A stretch of DNA of 64,000 nt, from positions 1,712,920 to 1,776,919 of the forward strand of contig NZ_LR593887.1 of assembly GCF_901538355.1 (NCBI RefSeq). The letters are read 5' to 3'. Shown here in pieces: positions 27,511 to 36,241 of the stretch (position 1 is its first letter; every line of letters begins with the position of its first letter). The notes beneath the pieces were generated by a model, which was not told where the DNA came from, ran no database searches, and saw nothing but the letters and a program-made list of their open reading frames with translations. The position numbers were made by a program, and so were the translations under genes. Source of the DNA: Tuwongella immobilis. GTDB taxonomy: Bacteria > Planctomycetota > Planctomycetia > Gemmatales > Gemmataceae.

Positions 27511-27684
27511 AAATGAAAAAAAGTTGAGCCGGCGACAGGAAGAGGACGCTGCCAACCTCTCCAGTCAACCGGCTCAACAGATCCAAGGCATCGCCGATTC
27601 GTCGAACGCTGCCACACATCGACGAACCGTACAGCACTAAGATGCGCACCCCATCCCGAATATTGTCTCGCCCGTGAAAAAAAA
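27511..27684 (-). ncRNA. structured repeat copy A, candidate RNA/leader with intrinsic terminator
   Basis: 174 nt, 172 of them identical to copy B (27839-28012). Read on the minus strand it contains an internal stem (TTCGTCG/CGACGAA) and ends in a 10-bp perfect stem GTTGAGCCGG/CCGGCTCAAC (plus-strand arms 27569-27578 and 27523-27532), with an inner AGAGG/CCTCT stem, followed by seven U. That is an intrinsic-terminator geometry and sets the strand. It ends about 70 nt upstream of the SMP-30 start codon, so it could be a terminating leader of that gene or a free small RNA. No known family recognised. Confidence 0.55.
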
Positions 27685-27838
27685 TTCGAAATGCTGGGCA
27701 GCGGCCGAAACGAGGCCACAACCTCAGCGAATGACGATTCGTGGGGAGACGGTTCGGAATGCGACCAGCCGTGGTTTTGGTTGATGTTCGACGGATCGGA
27801 AGCGGAATGATCGGGAATTGATCGAAATAAGCAGGGGG

Positions 27839-28012
27839 AAATGGAAAAAAGTTGAGCCGGCGACAGGAAGAGGACGCTGCCAACCTCTCCAGTCAACCGG
27901 CTCAACAGATCCAAGGCATCGCCGATTCGTCGAACGCTGCCACACATCGACGAACCGTACAGCACTAAGATGCGCACCCCATCCCGGATATTGTCTCGCC
28001 CGTGAAAAAAAA
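27839..28012 (-). ncRNA. structured repeat copy B, candidate RNA with intrinsic terminator
   Basis: Second copy of the 174-nt element, offset by exactly 328 bp from copy A and separated from it by 154 bp of unrelated sequence. Terminal stem arms lie at 27851-27860 and 27897-27906, followed on the minus strand by six U. Differences from copy A are one base in the A-tract boundary and one internal transition. Both copies are bounded on both sides by A-runs on the plus strand. Similarity stops sharply at these runs. Confidence 0.55.
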
Positions 28013-28187
28013 CGAGAAGAAAAAAAGTTCCCAAAACAATGAGGAATCCGTGAAAAAAACACTTTCTTCGGACGAAATCATCAGGTATGGTTGCAGATGA
28101 TTGGTGTGAAACTCTCCATGTCTTTTTACACATCAATCACAATTTGATCTTTATCTCTTCGTTGAATGATCTGAGACAGGTGTTTTC

Positions 28188-28607
28188 ATGCGCACGATTG
28201 GCTTGTTGGGGGCGTTCGCAGCCATTCTCCTGTTGAGTGGTTGTGGAGACAGTGGTCCGAAACGATATCCAATCAAGGGTACGGTATCCTTTGATGGAAA
28301 ACCGTTGCCGAACGGCACCATTCGCTTTGAACCGGCTGGCAGCGAATCCTTTAGCGCGGAGTCTTCGATCGATGCTGGAAAGTATTCGATTGAGGCAATC
28401 GTCGGATTGGGCGTTGGTTCGTACAAGGTGATGATTTCGTCGGGCGATCCCAAGCAGATGGTCAAGCCAGGCGATGCACCCGGTATGGAAGGCATGCAAC
28501 CCGCGGCGAAGGACATCATCCCCGCCAAGTACAATCTGAAGTCGATGTTGACCGCCGAAGTGAAGGCTTCGGGCGACAACGTGTTCGATTTTACGTTGAC
28601 CAAGTAA
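28188..28607 (+). CDS. small lipoprotein paired with DUF1559
   Basis: 139 aa. Signal peptide with lipobox LLLSGC (Cys at about 19), so it is predicted to be lipid-anchored. The mature part begins with a transthyretin/carboxypeptidase-regulatory-like beta fold: YPIKGTVSFDGKPLPNGTIRF and AGKYSIEAIVGLGVGSYKVMI. This lipoprotein type commonly neighbours DUF1559 genes in planctomycetes. The DUF1559 gene starts 35 bp downstream. A related pair lies at 48.9-50.3 kb in the opposite gene order. Confidence 0.85.
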   Translation: MRTIGLLGAFAAILLLSGCGDSGPKRYPIKGTVSFDGKPLPNGTIRFEPAGSESFSAESSIDAGKYSIEAIVGLGVGSYKVMISSGDPKQMVKPGDAPGMEGMQPAAKDIIPAKYNLKSMLTAEVKASGDNVFDFTLTK

Positions 28608-28642
28608 TTCATTCTCTCATTTCTGGGTCAAGGAGCACGACA

Positions 28643-29521
28643 ATGGCTAATGGAAATCGTCGGTCGGCGTTTACGCTGATCGAATTGCTCGTGGTAATCG
28701 CCATTATTGCGATTTTGATTGGTCTGTTGCTGCCGGCGGTGCAGAAGGTCCGCGAAGCGGCGGCCCGGATGCAGTGCCAAAACAACCTCAAGCAACTCGC
28801 GTTGGGGCAGCACAATTATCATGATGCCAACGGAAAATTCATTCCGGGGCTTGAATCCGGCAATTGCTGCTGGGGCACCTGGATGGTTCCCATTCTGCCG
28901 TACATCGAACAAGAAAACATGTTCCGATTGTATGTGAATTGGAATGGTCGAGGTACCGATGTGCGTTACTCGGGTGCGCCGAACACCACGAACGTGACGA
29001 CGCGCCGCATCAAGACGATGACCTGCCCCAGCGATACGGAAAATGCTCCGTTGGCTGGCATCACGTCGCACAACTACGCGGTGATGGTGGGACCGTCTGC
29101 GGTCTATTCTTCGGCTGGTGATGGGATTTTCGCGTTCACCCGCCAACGCAAGATGACCGACATTACCGATGGAACCTCTAACACGGTGATGATGGCCGAA
29201 GTGCTGCAAGGCCGAAACTCCGATTTGCGCGGGTTCACCTGGTGGGGCGATGCCTCGATGGTGTCGTCGCTGCAAACCCCGAACACCAGCGTCGCCGACC
29301 GAATTTACACCGCTGGCTATTGCAACTCGCAATTGCCGTTGCTGCCGTGTGCGGTCTCGGATTCGTCGAACCCGACCATCTTCTTCTCGCGCAGCCGTCA
29401 CACCGGTGGCGTCAATGCGGCGTTTGCGGATGGCTCGATCCGCTTCGTGTCGCAAAATATCGCCCTGAACAACTGGCGTGCCATGGGCACCAGCTCCGGC
29501 GGCGAAGTCATCACCGAATAA
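28643..29521 (+). CDS. DUF1559 pilin-like protein
   Basis: 292 aa. AAGGAG lies 7 nt before the ATG. The N-terminus is a type IV pilin/pseudopilin signal ([20 protein letters not shown]), followed by the family signature [20 protein letters not shown] and LKQLALGQHNYHDANG. Later come SDGTSNT-like (TDGTSNTVMMAE) and the C-terminal HTGGVNAAFADGSIRFVS motif. Family members are surface or pseudopilus-like proteins of unknown role, highly expanded in planctomycetes. Confidence 0.95.
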   Translation: MANGNRRSAFTLIELLVVIAIIAILIGLLLPAVQKVREAAARMQCQNNLKQLALGQHNYHDANGKFIPGLESGNCCWGTWMVPILPYIEQENMFRLYVNWNGRGTDVRYSGAPNTTNVTTRRIKTMTCPSDTENAPLAGITSHNYAVMVGPSAVYSSAGDGIFAFTRQRKMTDITDGTSNTVMMAEVLQGRNSDLRGFTWWGDASMVSSLQTPNTSVADRIYTAGYCNSQLPLLPCAVSDSSNPTIFFSRSRHTGGVNAAFADGSIRFVSQNIALNNWRAMGTSSGGEVITE

Positions 29522-29558
29522 ACAGATTCGATCGTCGATCGATTCTGGATCAGTCAGG

Positions 29559-29591
29559 CCCGGCGGATTCGCAAGAGTCCGTCGGGTTTTT
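29559..29591 (+). terminator. intrinsic terminator after the DUF1559 gene
   Basis: CCCGGCGGA (29559-29567) pairs with TCCGTCGGG (29578-29586), nine pairs with one G-T, followed by five T residues. It ends the lipoprotein-DUF1559 unit. Confidence 0.75.
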
Positions 29592-29683
29592 CTGTTTCCA
29601 GTCGCTCGATACTTGCATTCGTGAAAATCTTGGCGATCATAGGGCAATCTCAGGCCGTTGACCCATCACAAAGGATGCCACGC

Positions 29684-30583
29684 ATGTCCTCGCTGCATCG
29701 ACGACAATTTCTGCAAACCTCGGCGGCATTGGCTTCGACTGCCCTGTTGGGGCCATCTCCGCTCGCCGTCTCCGCCGCCGATTCCGCCAAACCCGCAGCC
29801 GTGAAATATCGCCTGGGCATGGTGACGTACAACGTCTCGGCGACTTGGGATTTGGATACGGTTCTGCGGGTGGCCAAGTCGGTGGGGCTGGCGGCGGTGG
29901 AATACCGCACCACGCACAAGCACGGCGTTGAGCCGACGCTCAGCAAGGCCCAACGCAAGGAATTGAAGGCGAAATTTGCCGATTCGGGCGTGACCTTCTG
30001 GGGCTGCGGCAGCACCTGCGAATTCCACGCGGTTGATCCGAAGGTGGTCGCGAAAAATATCGAAACTTGCAAGCAATTTGTCGAATTGGTCGCGGATTTG
30101 GGTGGAACCGGGGTGAAGGTGCGGCCCAATGCGTTTCCCAAGGGGGTCTCGATGGACAAGACCCTGGAGCAGATTGGCAAATCGCTGATTCCGTGCGGCC
30201 AAGCGGCAGCGGATGCCGGGGTGGAAATTTGTGTCGAAGTGCACGGCCCAGGCACGTCGTATCCGCCGCATATGAAGACGATTCTAGAAATCGCCAATCA
30301 TCGGGCGGTGGGTATCACTTGGAATTCGAATCCGACCGACTTGATGGACGGCTCGATTGACAAGCCATTCGCCATGCTCAAGCCGTGGCTGAAGTCCTGC
30401 CATATCAACGACTTGGGCAGTAAGTACCCGTATGCGCGGCTGTTCCAATTGCTGGCCGATGCGGGCTATGACCGTTACACGATGATCGAGATTGGCAAGA
30501 CCTATCCGGATGTGGCCGAAGGTGAGGCGTTCTTGAAAGCGTACAAGCAAAAGTGGGAATCGCTGCTGCCCACGGCGTCCTGA
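29684..30583 (+). CDS. Tat-exported sugar phosphate isomerase/epimerase-like TIM barrel
   Basis: 299 aa from the ATG at 29684; AAAGGA lies 9 nt upstream. The N-terminus RRQFLQTSAALASTALLG is a twin-arginine signal. The body is an AP-endonuclease-2/xylose-isomerase-like TIM barrel: LGMVTYNVSATWDLDTVLRV, VGLAAVEYRTTHKHG, GVEICVEVHGPGTSYPP, AVGITWNSNPTDLMDG, LKSCHINDLGSKYPY and YTMIEIGKTYPD, with Glu/His residues placed as metal ligands. Substrate unknown; such exported isomerase-like proteins are common in planctomycetes. Confidence 0.87.
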   Translation: MSSLHRRQFLQTSAALASTALLGPSPLAVSAADSAKPAAVKYRLGMVTYNVSATWDLDTVLRVAKSVGLAAVEYRTTHKHGVEPTLSKAQRKELKAKFADSGVTFWGCGSTCEFHAVDPKVVAKNIETCKQFVELVADLGGTGVKVRPNAFPKGVSMDKTLEQIGKSLIPCGQAAADAGVEICVEVHGPGTSYPPHMKTILEIANHRAVGITWNSNPTDLMDGSIDKPFAMLKPWLKSCHINDLGSKYPYARLFQLLADAGYDRYTMIEIGKTYPDVAEGEAFLKAYKQKWESLLPTAS

Positions 30584-30599
30584 GTCGAACGCGATGCAC

Positions 30600-30640
30600 C
30601 GAATCCTCCGAAGGGGTAGCCGATCCCTGCGGAGGATTCG
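30600..30640. terminator. inverted repeat between convergent genes
   Basis: CGAATCCTCCG (30600-30610) and CGGAGGATTCG (30630-30640) form a perfect 11-bp stem between the isomerase-like and sulfatase genes. Confidence 0.65.
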
Positions 30641-30648
30641 CGGGTGGA

Positions 30649-32373
30649 TTATTTCGTGCCGAAGGCGGGTTGCCAGATCCATGGCAACACTTGGGCGGAT
30701 TTGGCCCAGTTTTCCCACTTGCGGCTCAGTTCTTGGACGCGGCTCGGTTCGCTGGCGGCGAGATTCTTCGATTCGATTCGGTCCTGATCGATTCGGTACA
30801 ACTCCCAGGCGGCACCCGGACCTTTGGCCACCAGTTTCCAGTTGCCGGAACGGATGGCGCGATTGCCTTCATGCTCCCAGAATAAATCCCGGTCGATGGG
30901 GCGATTCGCAAACGCATCGCGCAGACTGACCCCCGCCAGTGGCGTTTTCGCTTGCCCGTTCACCGCATCTGGCACTTTCGCGCTGGCAAGATCGACACAA
31001 GTGGCGGCAATGTCGATCAGATGCACCGGCTGATTGCGAAGCTCCCCCTTGGCGGCAATCCCCTTGGGCCAATGCGCAATCAACGGCGTGCTGATGCCCC
31101 CTTCATGCACCCAATGCTTGTATTCCCGAAACGGCGTGTTCGAGACATTTGCCCAACCCCGGCCATACGCCACATAGGTATCCGGCCCACCGGGCATGAC
31201 CTTCGGCCCCATGCGCACGGGGAAGCCATCGCGGGTCTGATCCGGCACGCTGCCTGCGGTGGCAAAGTCGGTCGCCTTCATCACGGGCAGCGTCGGGGCG
31301 GCGGGACGCAGAATGTTGGGATGCTTCTTGTTCCCCGTGCGGCCCATCGGCTCGGCACAACCGCCGTTGTCTTGCAGGTAGACCACCAGCGTATTCTCGT
31401 ATTGGCTCGTGCGTTTGAGTTCGTCCACGATTCGGCCAATCCCCTGATCCATGCGATCGACCATGGCCGCATACACCTCCATGCAGGCGGCTTCCCATTC
31501 CGGATCGGCGACTTCGGCCCAGTCGGCGGCGGCGGGGGAGAGTCCCTGAGCGGGGTCGATGAGGCCGAGTTTGGCCGCTTTCTCGACGCGGGCTTTGCGA
31601 ATCGCCGCATATCCCGCCGCGTATTTCCCACGATATTTCGCAATATCTTCTGGCAGCGCGTGCATTGGCCAGTGGGCGGCGGTGTAGGCCACGTACATCA
31701 CGAACGGTTGATTGCTGTGCTGCTTCGCATGGTCGGCCACATAGCGCACGGCATGTTCGGAAATCGCATCGGTGTAGTAGTATGTCTTGGGCTGATAATC
31801 CGGGTCGGCATAGGCCGAAATCATCGTATTGTCCCGCACCAGCGAGGAGGGATCGTAGAAACTCCCGGCCCCGTGAATGGTGCCATAGAAGCGATCGAAT
31901 CCCCGTTGCAGCGGCCAGTTGTGTTTGGCAGCATCGGCTTTCGCGTGTTTGGTGACATGCCACTTGCCGACCGCGTAGCTGCGATACCCCGCCGGCTTGA
32001 GGAGTTCCGCCAGTGTGCGACTGGAAGCATTCAGATCCCCTCGATAACCGGGGAATTTCTCGCCTTTATCGTCCATCATGTGGCCGACGCCCGCCTGATG
32101 CGGATACAGTCCGGTGAGCAGACTGGCCCGCGTGGGGCAGCAACGTGCGGTGTTGTAGCATTGGGTGAATCGCAGGCCGTTGTTGGCCAGGGCGTCCAGA
32201 TTCGGCGTGGCAATTTCGCCGCCATAGCAGCCAATGTCGCTAAAGCCCATATCATCCGACAAAATGACCACGATATTCGGTCGCTCGGCGGCGGTGACGG
32301 TGGGCACAAGCACCCCCATCAGCACCAGCCCCAGCCACCATCGATTGGGGAGAGAAGAGCGTCGCATGAGCAT
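30649..32373 (-). CDS. exported sulfatase with formylglycine cysteine
   Basis: 574 aa from ATG 32373 (a second in-frame ATG is two codons later). Signal peptide WWLGLVLMGVLVPTVTAAE. Metal-binding Asp pair in ILSDDMGFSDIGCYGG (D40, D41). Sulfatase signature CCPTRASLLTG (C78-x-P-x-R, Cys78 predicted to be converted to formylglycine), then KWHVTK and a TYLVVYLQDNGG-type strand (NTLVVYLQDNGG) supplying metal ligands. It likely removes sulfate from a polysaccharide or other ester outside the cytoplasm; substrate cannot be told from sequence. No formylglycine-generating enzyme or sulfatase cluster is nearby. Confidence 0.93.
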   Translation of the reverse strand: MLMRRSSLPNRWWLGLVLMGVLVPTVTAAERPNIVVILSDDMGFSDIGCYGGEIATPNLDALANNGLRFTQCYNTARCCPTRASLLTGLYPHQAGVGHMMDDKGEKFPGYRGDLNASSRTLAELLKPAGYRSYAVGKWHVTKHAKADAAKHNWPLQRGFDRFYGTIHGAGSFYDPSSLVRDNTMISAYADPDYQPKTYYYTDAISEHAVRYVADHAKQHSNQPFVMYVAYTAAHWPMHALPEDIAKYRGKYAAGYAAIRKARVEKAAKLGLIDPAQGLSPAAADWAEVADPEWEAACMEVYAAMVDRMDQGIGRIVDELKRTSQYENTLVVYLQDNGGCAEPMGRTGNKKHPNILRPAAPTLPVMKATDFATAGSVPDQTRDGFPVRMGPKVMPGGPDTYVAYGRGWANVSNTPFREYKHWVHEGGISTPLIAHWPKGIAAKGELRNQPVHLIDIAATCVDLASAKVPDAVNGQAKTPLAGVSLRDAFANRPIDRDLFWEHEGNRAIRSGNWKLVAKGPGAAWELYRIDQDRIESKNLAASEPSRVQELSRKWENWAKSAQVLPWIWQPAFGTK

Positions 32374-32557
32374 CTCACGAGTGCGAAGGGAACCCGGCCA
32401 GCGAGCGACACGCGCCCAGTGACCGGCCTGAAACGGCTCACCCGAGGGTATCACGAAGTTCCGCCAAGTCAACGAGCGGCATCGGATTCCGCTTCGCACA
32501 TTCCCAAGTCGCACGCGGATTCGAACCGACTCCAGGCGATTCTGGAGAGCGGGTCGC

Positions 32558-33391
32558 TCAGTGATACAGGAACAACGGCACGGGGGATTCGGCTAGAAGG
32601 GTTTGCGTCACGGAGCCGAGGAAGAATTCGCGGATTACCGATTGACCATACGCACCGCTGACGATCATTTCGGCATTGGTTTGGGCGATGGCGTCGAGTA
32701 GGACCGATGCCGGGGAATCCGACGATTCAATGGCGAGATTCTTGGCGGCGATTCCGTGATGGTTCAGATAATCGATGGCGATTTCGGCACAGCGAATCGC
32801 GGTATCCACATCGCGGTGAATGCTGACAATGTTGATTGATTTTCCGCTCGCAAGTCCCAGTTGAGTAAAGGCTTGCAACGTGCGGGCCGATTGCAGGCTG
32901 CCATCGTAGGCGATCAGAATCGAATCGCCGGAAGCGGGACGTTTCGGCACCACCACCACGGGCCGCGGCATGCTGTGCAGCACTCGGTTGAGCGTCTCGC
33001 AGTTCGATTCCTGGGTGGCGAATCGGAAGTGGGTTTCTTGGCCCAACAGCAGCAAATCGAATCGCTGGGCTTGGCGGAGCAAGACCTGCGGTGGGCTGCC
33101 GCGATCTTCCAGCGGCTTGGAGGCGACGCCCGCCTCGGCACACTTGAGCGAGAAGCTTTCCAGATAGCGTTCCACTTGGCGAACTGCGCGTTCGAGTCGC
33201 ACAGAATCGGCGTGTTCTTTGAATGCCCCCGCGCCGAGCGGAGTTGGTTCGGGACCGAGAATCGTTGGCTCATCAATGATGCCTTGGCCTACCAGTAAGG
33301 CATTGTGGGTTTGCGCCAACTGAATTCCCAACTCGATGGCGCGGGAGCTCCATGCGGTTCCGTCGAGGCCGATGAGAATGCTTTTGAGCAT
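32558..33391 (-). CDS. universal stress protein with two USP domains
   Basis: 277 aa, two tandem UspA folds. The first begins ILIGLDGTAWSSRAIELGIQLA; the second begins DSILIAYDGSLQSARTLQAF and ends with GAYGQSVIREFFLGSVTQTLL, the G-x2-G-x9-G-S ATP-binding loop, only clear in the second domain. GGAGGA precedes the ATG. Cytoplasmic stress or regulatory role; nothing nearby narrows it. Confidence 0.92.
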   Translation of the reverse strand: MLKSILIGLDGTAWSSRAIELGIQLAQTHNALLVGQGIIDEPTILGPEPTPLGAGAFKEHADSVRLERAVRQVERYLESFSLKCAEAGVASKPLEDRGSPPQVLLRQAQRFDLLLLGQETHFRFATQESNCETLNRVLHSMPRPVVVVPKRPASGDSILIAYDGSLQSARTLQAFTQLGLASGKSINIVSIHRDVDTAIRCAEIAIDYLNHHGIAAKNLAIESSDSPASVLLDAIAQTNAEMIVSGAYGQSVIREFFLGSVTQTLLAESPVPLFLYH

Positions 33392-33527
33392 GTGAATTCC
33401 TCCGAAGGTGTGGCGGGGAGGCCCAGCCGTCGTGGGGTGGGTCGCATCGCTGCCCAGATGCTTAGTATGCCCGGTTTGCGCGATGCTGACAACCGGCAGG
33501 GGGGGGGATTCATACCATTCGACCGAC

Positions 33528-34331
33528 TCAATCGCGAACGAGTGTCACCACGATATACCGCCCCCAGTGTCCGCATTTCGGGGCGATTTTCAGCAAGCCG
33601 CGATCGATGCGGTCGAGTCCGCGAGCGATTCCGCCGGGCAATCGCAGGCGTCGCAGCATGCCAAATAGTTGATAACCCTGCACGGAAAGTTTGGGGAAAA
33701 TGGCGCGGAGTTTCGGTAAATCGGCGGGCATGAGCGGTGCCTCATCGGCGGTGCGATGCTTGCCGGGGTAGGGGAGTCGGCGTCGGGCCAATCGCAACAG
33801 CGGATTGCCGCCCCACGGTTCGCAGAAGACGGCGACTCCGCCCGGTTTCAGAATGCGACGCAATTCCGTCGCCGCAACCGAAAGATCCAGATGATGCAGA
33901 ATCGCGCTGCCCCAGATGCCATCCACGCTGGCATCCGCATATGGCAGGCGATGCACATCGGTGGCGGTCCATTCGATTTCCGGCACGCCGTTGGCAATCG
34001 CGCGCTGCTCAGCTTCGCGGATGTACCCAGCGGAGAGGTCGCAGCCCCAGACCCGCGCCCCGGCACGGGCCATCACCACCGCCGCCATGCCGTGCCCACA
34101 GCCGTAATCCAGCAGCGTGCAACGCGTCCGATCGGGAAAATGCCCGAGCAATTGCTGCATCGCGGGGCGAATCCACGGCTCGTGATCGAGATATTCCGCA
34201 TCGGAAAAGGCGAGTCGATGCGGCTCTTTGGCGAACGTCGCAGCACGTTGGGCGGCTTGCTCGTCGTGAAACCGGGCTTCTTCCGCCAGGCGATCGTGGA
34301 GATGTTCCGGTAACGAGGATGATTCGGCCAT
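33528..34331 (-). CDS. class I SAM-dependent methyltransferase
   Basis: 267 aa from ATG 34331 with AAGGA 8 nt upstream. Motif I is TLLDYGCGHGMAAVVMA, the strand-2 acidic residue is in VWGCDLSAGYI, motif II/III is IEWTATDVHRLPYADASVDG with AILHHL, and RRILKPGGVAVFCEPWG is the post-motif strand. This is a Methyltransf_11/UbiE-like fold. The C-terminal ~90 residues are Arg-rich and family-unspecific. Substrate unknown. Confidence 0.9.
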   Translation of the reverse strand: MAESSSLPEHLHDRLAEEARFHDEQAAQRAATFAKEPHRLAFSDAEYLDHEPWIRPAMQQLLGHFPDRTRCTLLDYGCGHGMAAVVMARAGARVWGCDLSAGYIREAEQRAIANGVPEIEWTATDVHRLPYADASVDGIWGSAILHHLDLSVAATELRRILKPGGVAVFCEPWGGNPLLRLARRRLPYPGKHRTADEAPLMPADLPKLRAIFPKLSVQGYQLFGMLRRLRLPGGIARGLDRIDRGLLKIAPKCGHWGRYIVVTLVRD

Positions 34332-34489
34332 GCGATGCGTCCTTGCCTCCAGGATTGGGTGCGGATGTTTTAGCAATTTTCTGGTGAAGATTCCAGCGCG
34401 GGCCGGGGTTCTCTCTTGCGAAATGGCCCCGTGGCCGCACAATAGGGGCAGTCTTGAACCGCTCCGCGAAATCCAGTCGAGGATGATTC

Positions 34490-36148
34490 ATGACCGGGAA
34501 TCTGCCGGCGATCCCAGTTGATCCGTTGGAACCGCCCCTGTCGGGCTGGGCTCGTTTTTGGACTTCCGTTTTTGGGAGCAAAAAACGCACGATTCGGCAG
34601 GAACTGATTTGGTTCTTGGGGGATGATTATCGCAATCTGGAGACGCACGAGAAGAGTTTTCCCGGCTACGATCTCGCCTCGCTGCATCGGGCGATTTCCA
34701 GCATTTCCCAGGAATGTTGCATCGGCTACCGCGAACTGGGTGGCAGCAACGCCACCAATGTCCGCGAATTGTTCGATCTGTTGGAACAGCCCTGGTATCG
34801 CAATGCACTGCCGATGCAGACACCGTTTCAACGGGTGGCGGTGGATGTCGAAGAAGAAATTTCCCTGCCGGTGAATCTTCTGGCGCTGGCGGTGCTGCGC
34901 CCGGAAATTGGTCGCCACCATCGCCGACGCTCCGCCTCGCTGGGGAGCAAACCCGCCACGTTGCTACCGCCCTTGGAGCAACCCGAGCGCGTGCTGGTGA
35001 TGCTGAGTAGCGCGAATCAGAATGGCGATTATTGGGATAACATTGACGGGCGCGGGGCGGCGCCGCAGACGGTGCTGAAGGTGAGCATTGCCTGCAAAAA
35101 TCGAGAAATCGCCAATCGTTTCTTCAACGAAGTCGAGGAACGGCGGCGGCGATTAAGTGTGTATCGTGGCAAGGTCATCGACCCGGTCGTGGGCGGTGGC
35201 AGCATTCATAGCATTGGCTTTCGGCCCATCGAACAAGTCAACGAAGAGGATTTGATTCTGTCGGATGAGGTGAAGCAACTCATTCAAAGCTCGATTCTGC
35301 AGTTTTACCAGCACAGCCACCGCCTCGAATCGCTGGGAATCGAAATGAAGCGCGGGGTGCTGTTCCATAGTCCGCCGGGGACGGGGAAGACCTCGATCAG
35401 CCTGTATCTGGCGGGGCTGCTGCCGAAATTTACGATTTGTTTCGTGAGCGGCGAGCGACTTCTGTATCCGCGAGAAATCTGCCGCATGGCCCGCTATTTG
35501 CAGCCGTCGATGGTGGTTTTCGAGGATATCGACCTTGTCGCCGAAGAACGCAACGCGACCGGGTTGGCCACCGTTCTGGGCGAGCTGATGAATCAGATTG
35601 ATGGCTGCGAAGTCACCGATCAAGTGCTTTTTGTGATGAACACCAATTCGCTGGAGCGATTGGAAAAAGCGGTGCGCAATCGCCCCGGGCGAGTCGATCA
35701 GATCATCGCGATTCCCATCCCTGATGCAGCGACGCGGGAGCGGCTGATTCGCCATTTCGCCCGCACGCTGGAATTGGCTGTCGAGGATATGCCCAAATTG
35801 GTGCGTGCCACCGACGGGGCCACCCCCGCGATGCTCAAAGAAATCGTCAAACGGGCCGCCGTGAATGCCCTGTCGGAATTGGTCGAACGGCAAGCCACCG
35901 AATCGGAGACCGAAATCGGTACATCCGATGATCTAAAATCGGAATCGGAATCGGAATCGGAATCGGAATCGGGCGGCGATCCGGAATTCGGCGGGGAATC
36001 CGAGTCGGGTTCCGGCGAAATGCTGCCGCCGATGCCGCCGTTGCGGTTGACCGATGCGGATCTCTTGCTGGCAACCGAACAAGTGCGCGCGATGCGCGAC
36101 CCGGAACCCTCGCCGGGCCGATTCGGTTTCGGCGACCCGATCCGTTGA
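34490..36148 (+). CDS. AAA ATPase with unknown N-terminal domain and Ser-Glu repeat
   Basis: 552 aa. GAGG lies 7 nt before the ATG. The first ~280 residues are a domain I do not recognise. The AAA module has Walker A SPPGTGKT (294-301), Walker B MVVFEDID (341-348), sensor-1 FVMNTN and NRPGRVD (397-403) as the arginine-finger region, closest in style to Cdc48/Bcs1-type ATPases. A (Ser-Glu) repeat of six hexanucleotide units precedes an acidic Gly/Ser tail. No protease domain. It is followed 93 bp later by a cupin gene on the same strand. Confidence 0.85.
   Translation: MTGNLPAIPVDPLEPPLSGWARFWTSVFGSKKRTIRQELIWFLGDDYRNLETHEKSFPGYDLASLHRAISSISQECCIGYRELGGSNATNVRELFDLLEQPWYRNALPMQTPFQRVAVDVEEEISLPVNLLALAVLRPEIGRHHRRRSASLGSKPATLLPPLEQPERVLVMLSSANQNGDYWDNIDGRGAAPQTVLKVSIACKNREIANRFFNEVEERRRRLSVYRGKVIDPVVGGGSIHSIGFRPIEQVNEEDLILSDEVKQLIQSSILQFYQHSHRLESLGIEMKRGVLFHSPPGTGKTSISLYLAGLLPKFTICFVSGERLLYPREICRMARYLQPSMVVFEDIDLVAEERNATGLATVLGELMNQIDGCEVTDQVLFVMNTNSLERLEKAVRNRPGRVDQIIAIPIPDAATRERLIRHFARTLELAVEDMPKLVRATDGATPAMLKEIVKRAAVNALSELVERQATESETEIGTSDDLKSESESESESESGGDPEFGGESESGSGEMLPPMPPLRLTDADLLLATEQVRAMRDPEPSPGRFGFGDPIR
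35937..35972 (+). repeat. AATCGG hexanucleotide array in the AAA gene
   Basis: Six perfect tandem copies of AATCGG coding for alternating Ser-Glu. The unit length keeps the frame, so slippage would only change the length of an acidic linker C-terminal to the ATPase. Confidence 0.85.
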
Positions 36149-36241
36149 TGGAATCGATTGCGTTCGCTGGTGAAAATGGTCGGGAAATCGTTGGCGGATC
36201 TGCCGAGCGAACCCTCTCCCCAATCCTTTGAAAGGACAGCC

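Larger units (their letters stand above)
27446..28187. repeat. 742-bp intergenic region carrying the duplicated 174-nt element
   Basis: Between the SMP-30 gene (minus) and the lipoprotein gene (plus). It holds the two 174-nt copies, a unique 154-bp spacer (27685-27838), and a 28013-28187 segment with extra A-runs; the string CCGTGAAAAAAA recurs at about 28047-28058, resembling one boundary of the repeats. Open frames crossing it on the minus strand read the two copies in different frames and pass through the terminator stems, so they are not taken as genes. Confidence 0.7.

Noticed and set aside
32505-32540. tRNA T-arm-like GGTTCGAATCC on the minus strand
   Set aside because: The flanking bases do not form the five-pair T-stem and no anticodon or acceptor arm can be drawn around it.
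30952-32661. 569-aa plus-strand open frame antisense to the sulfatase
   Set aside because: The sulfatase on the other strand has complete catalytic motifs; this frame has none.
35937-35972. hexamer array as a phase-variation switch
   Set aside because: The unit is six bases, so copy changes keep the reading frame and cannot switch the gene off.
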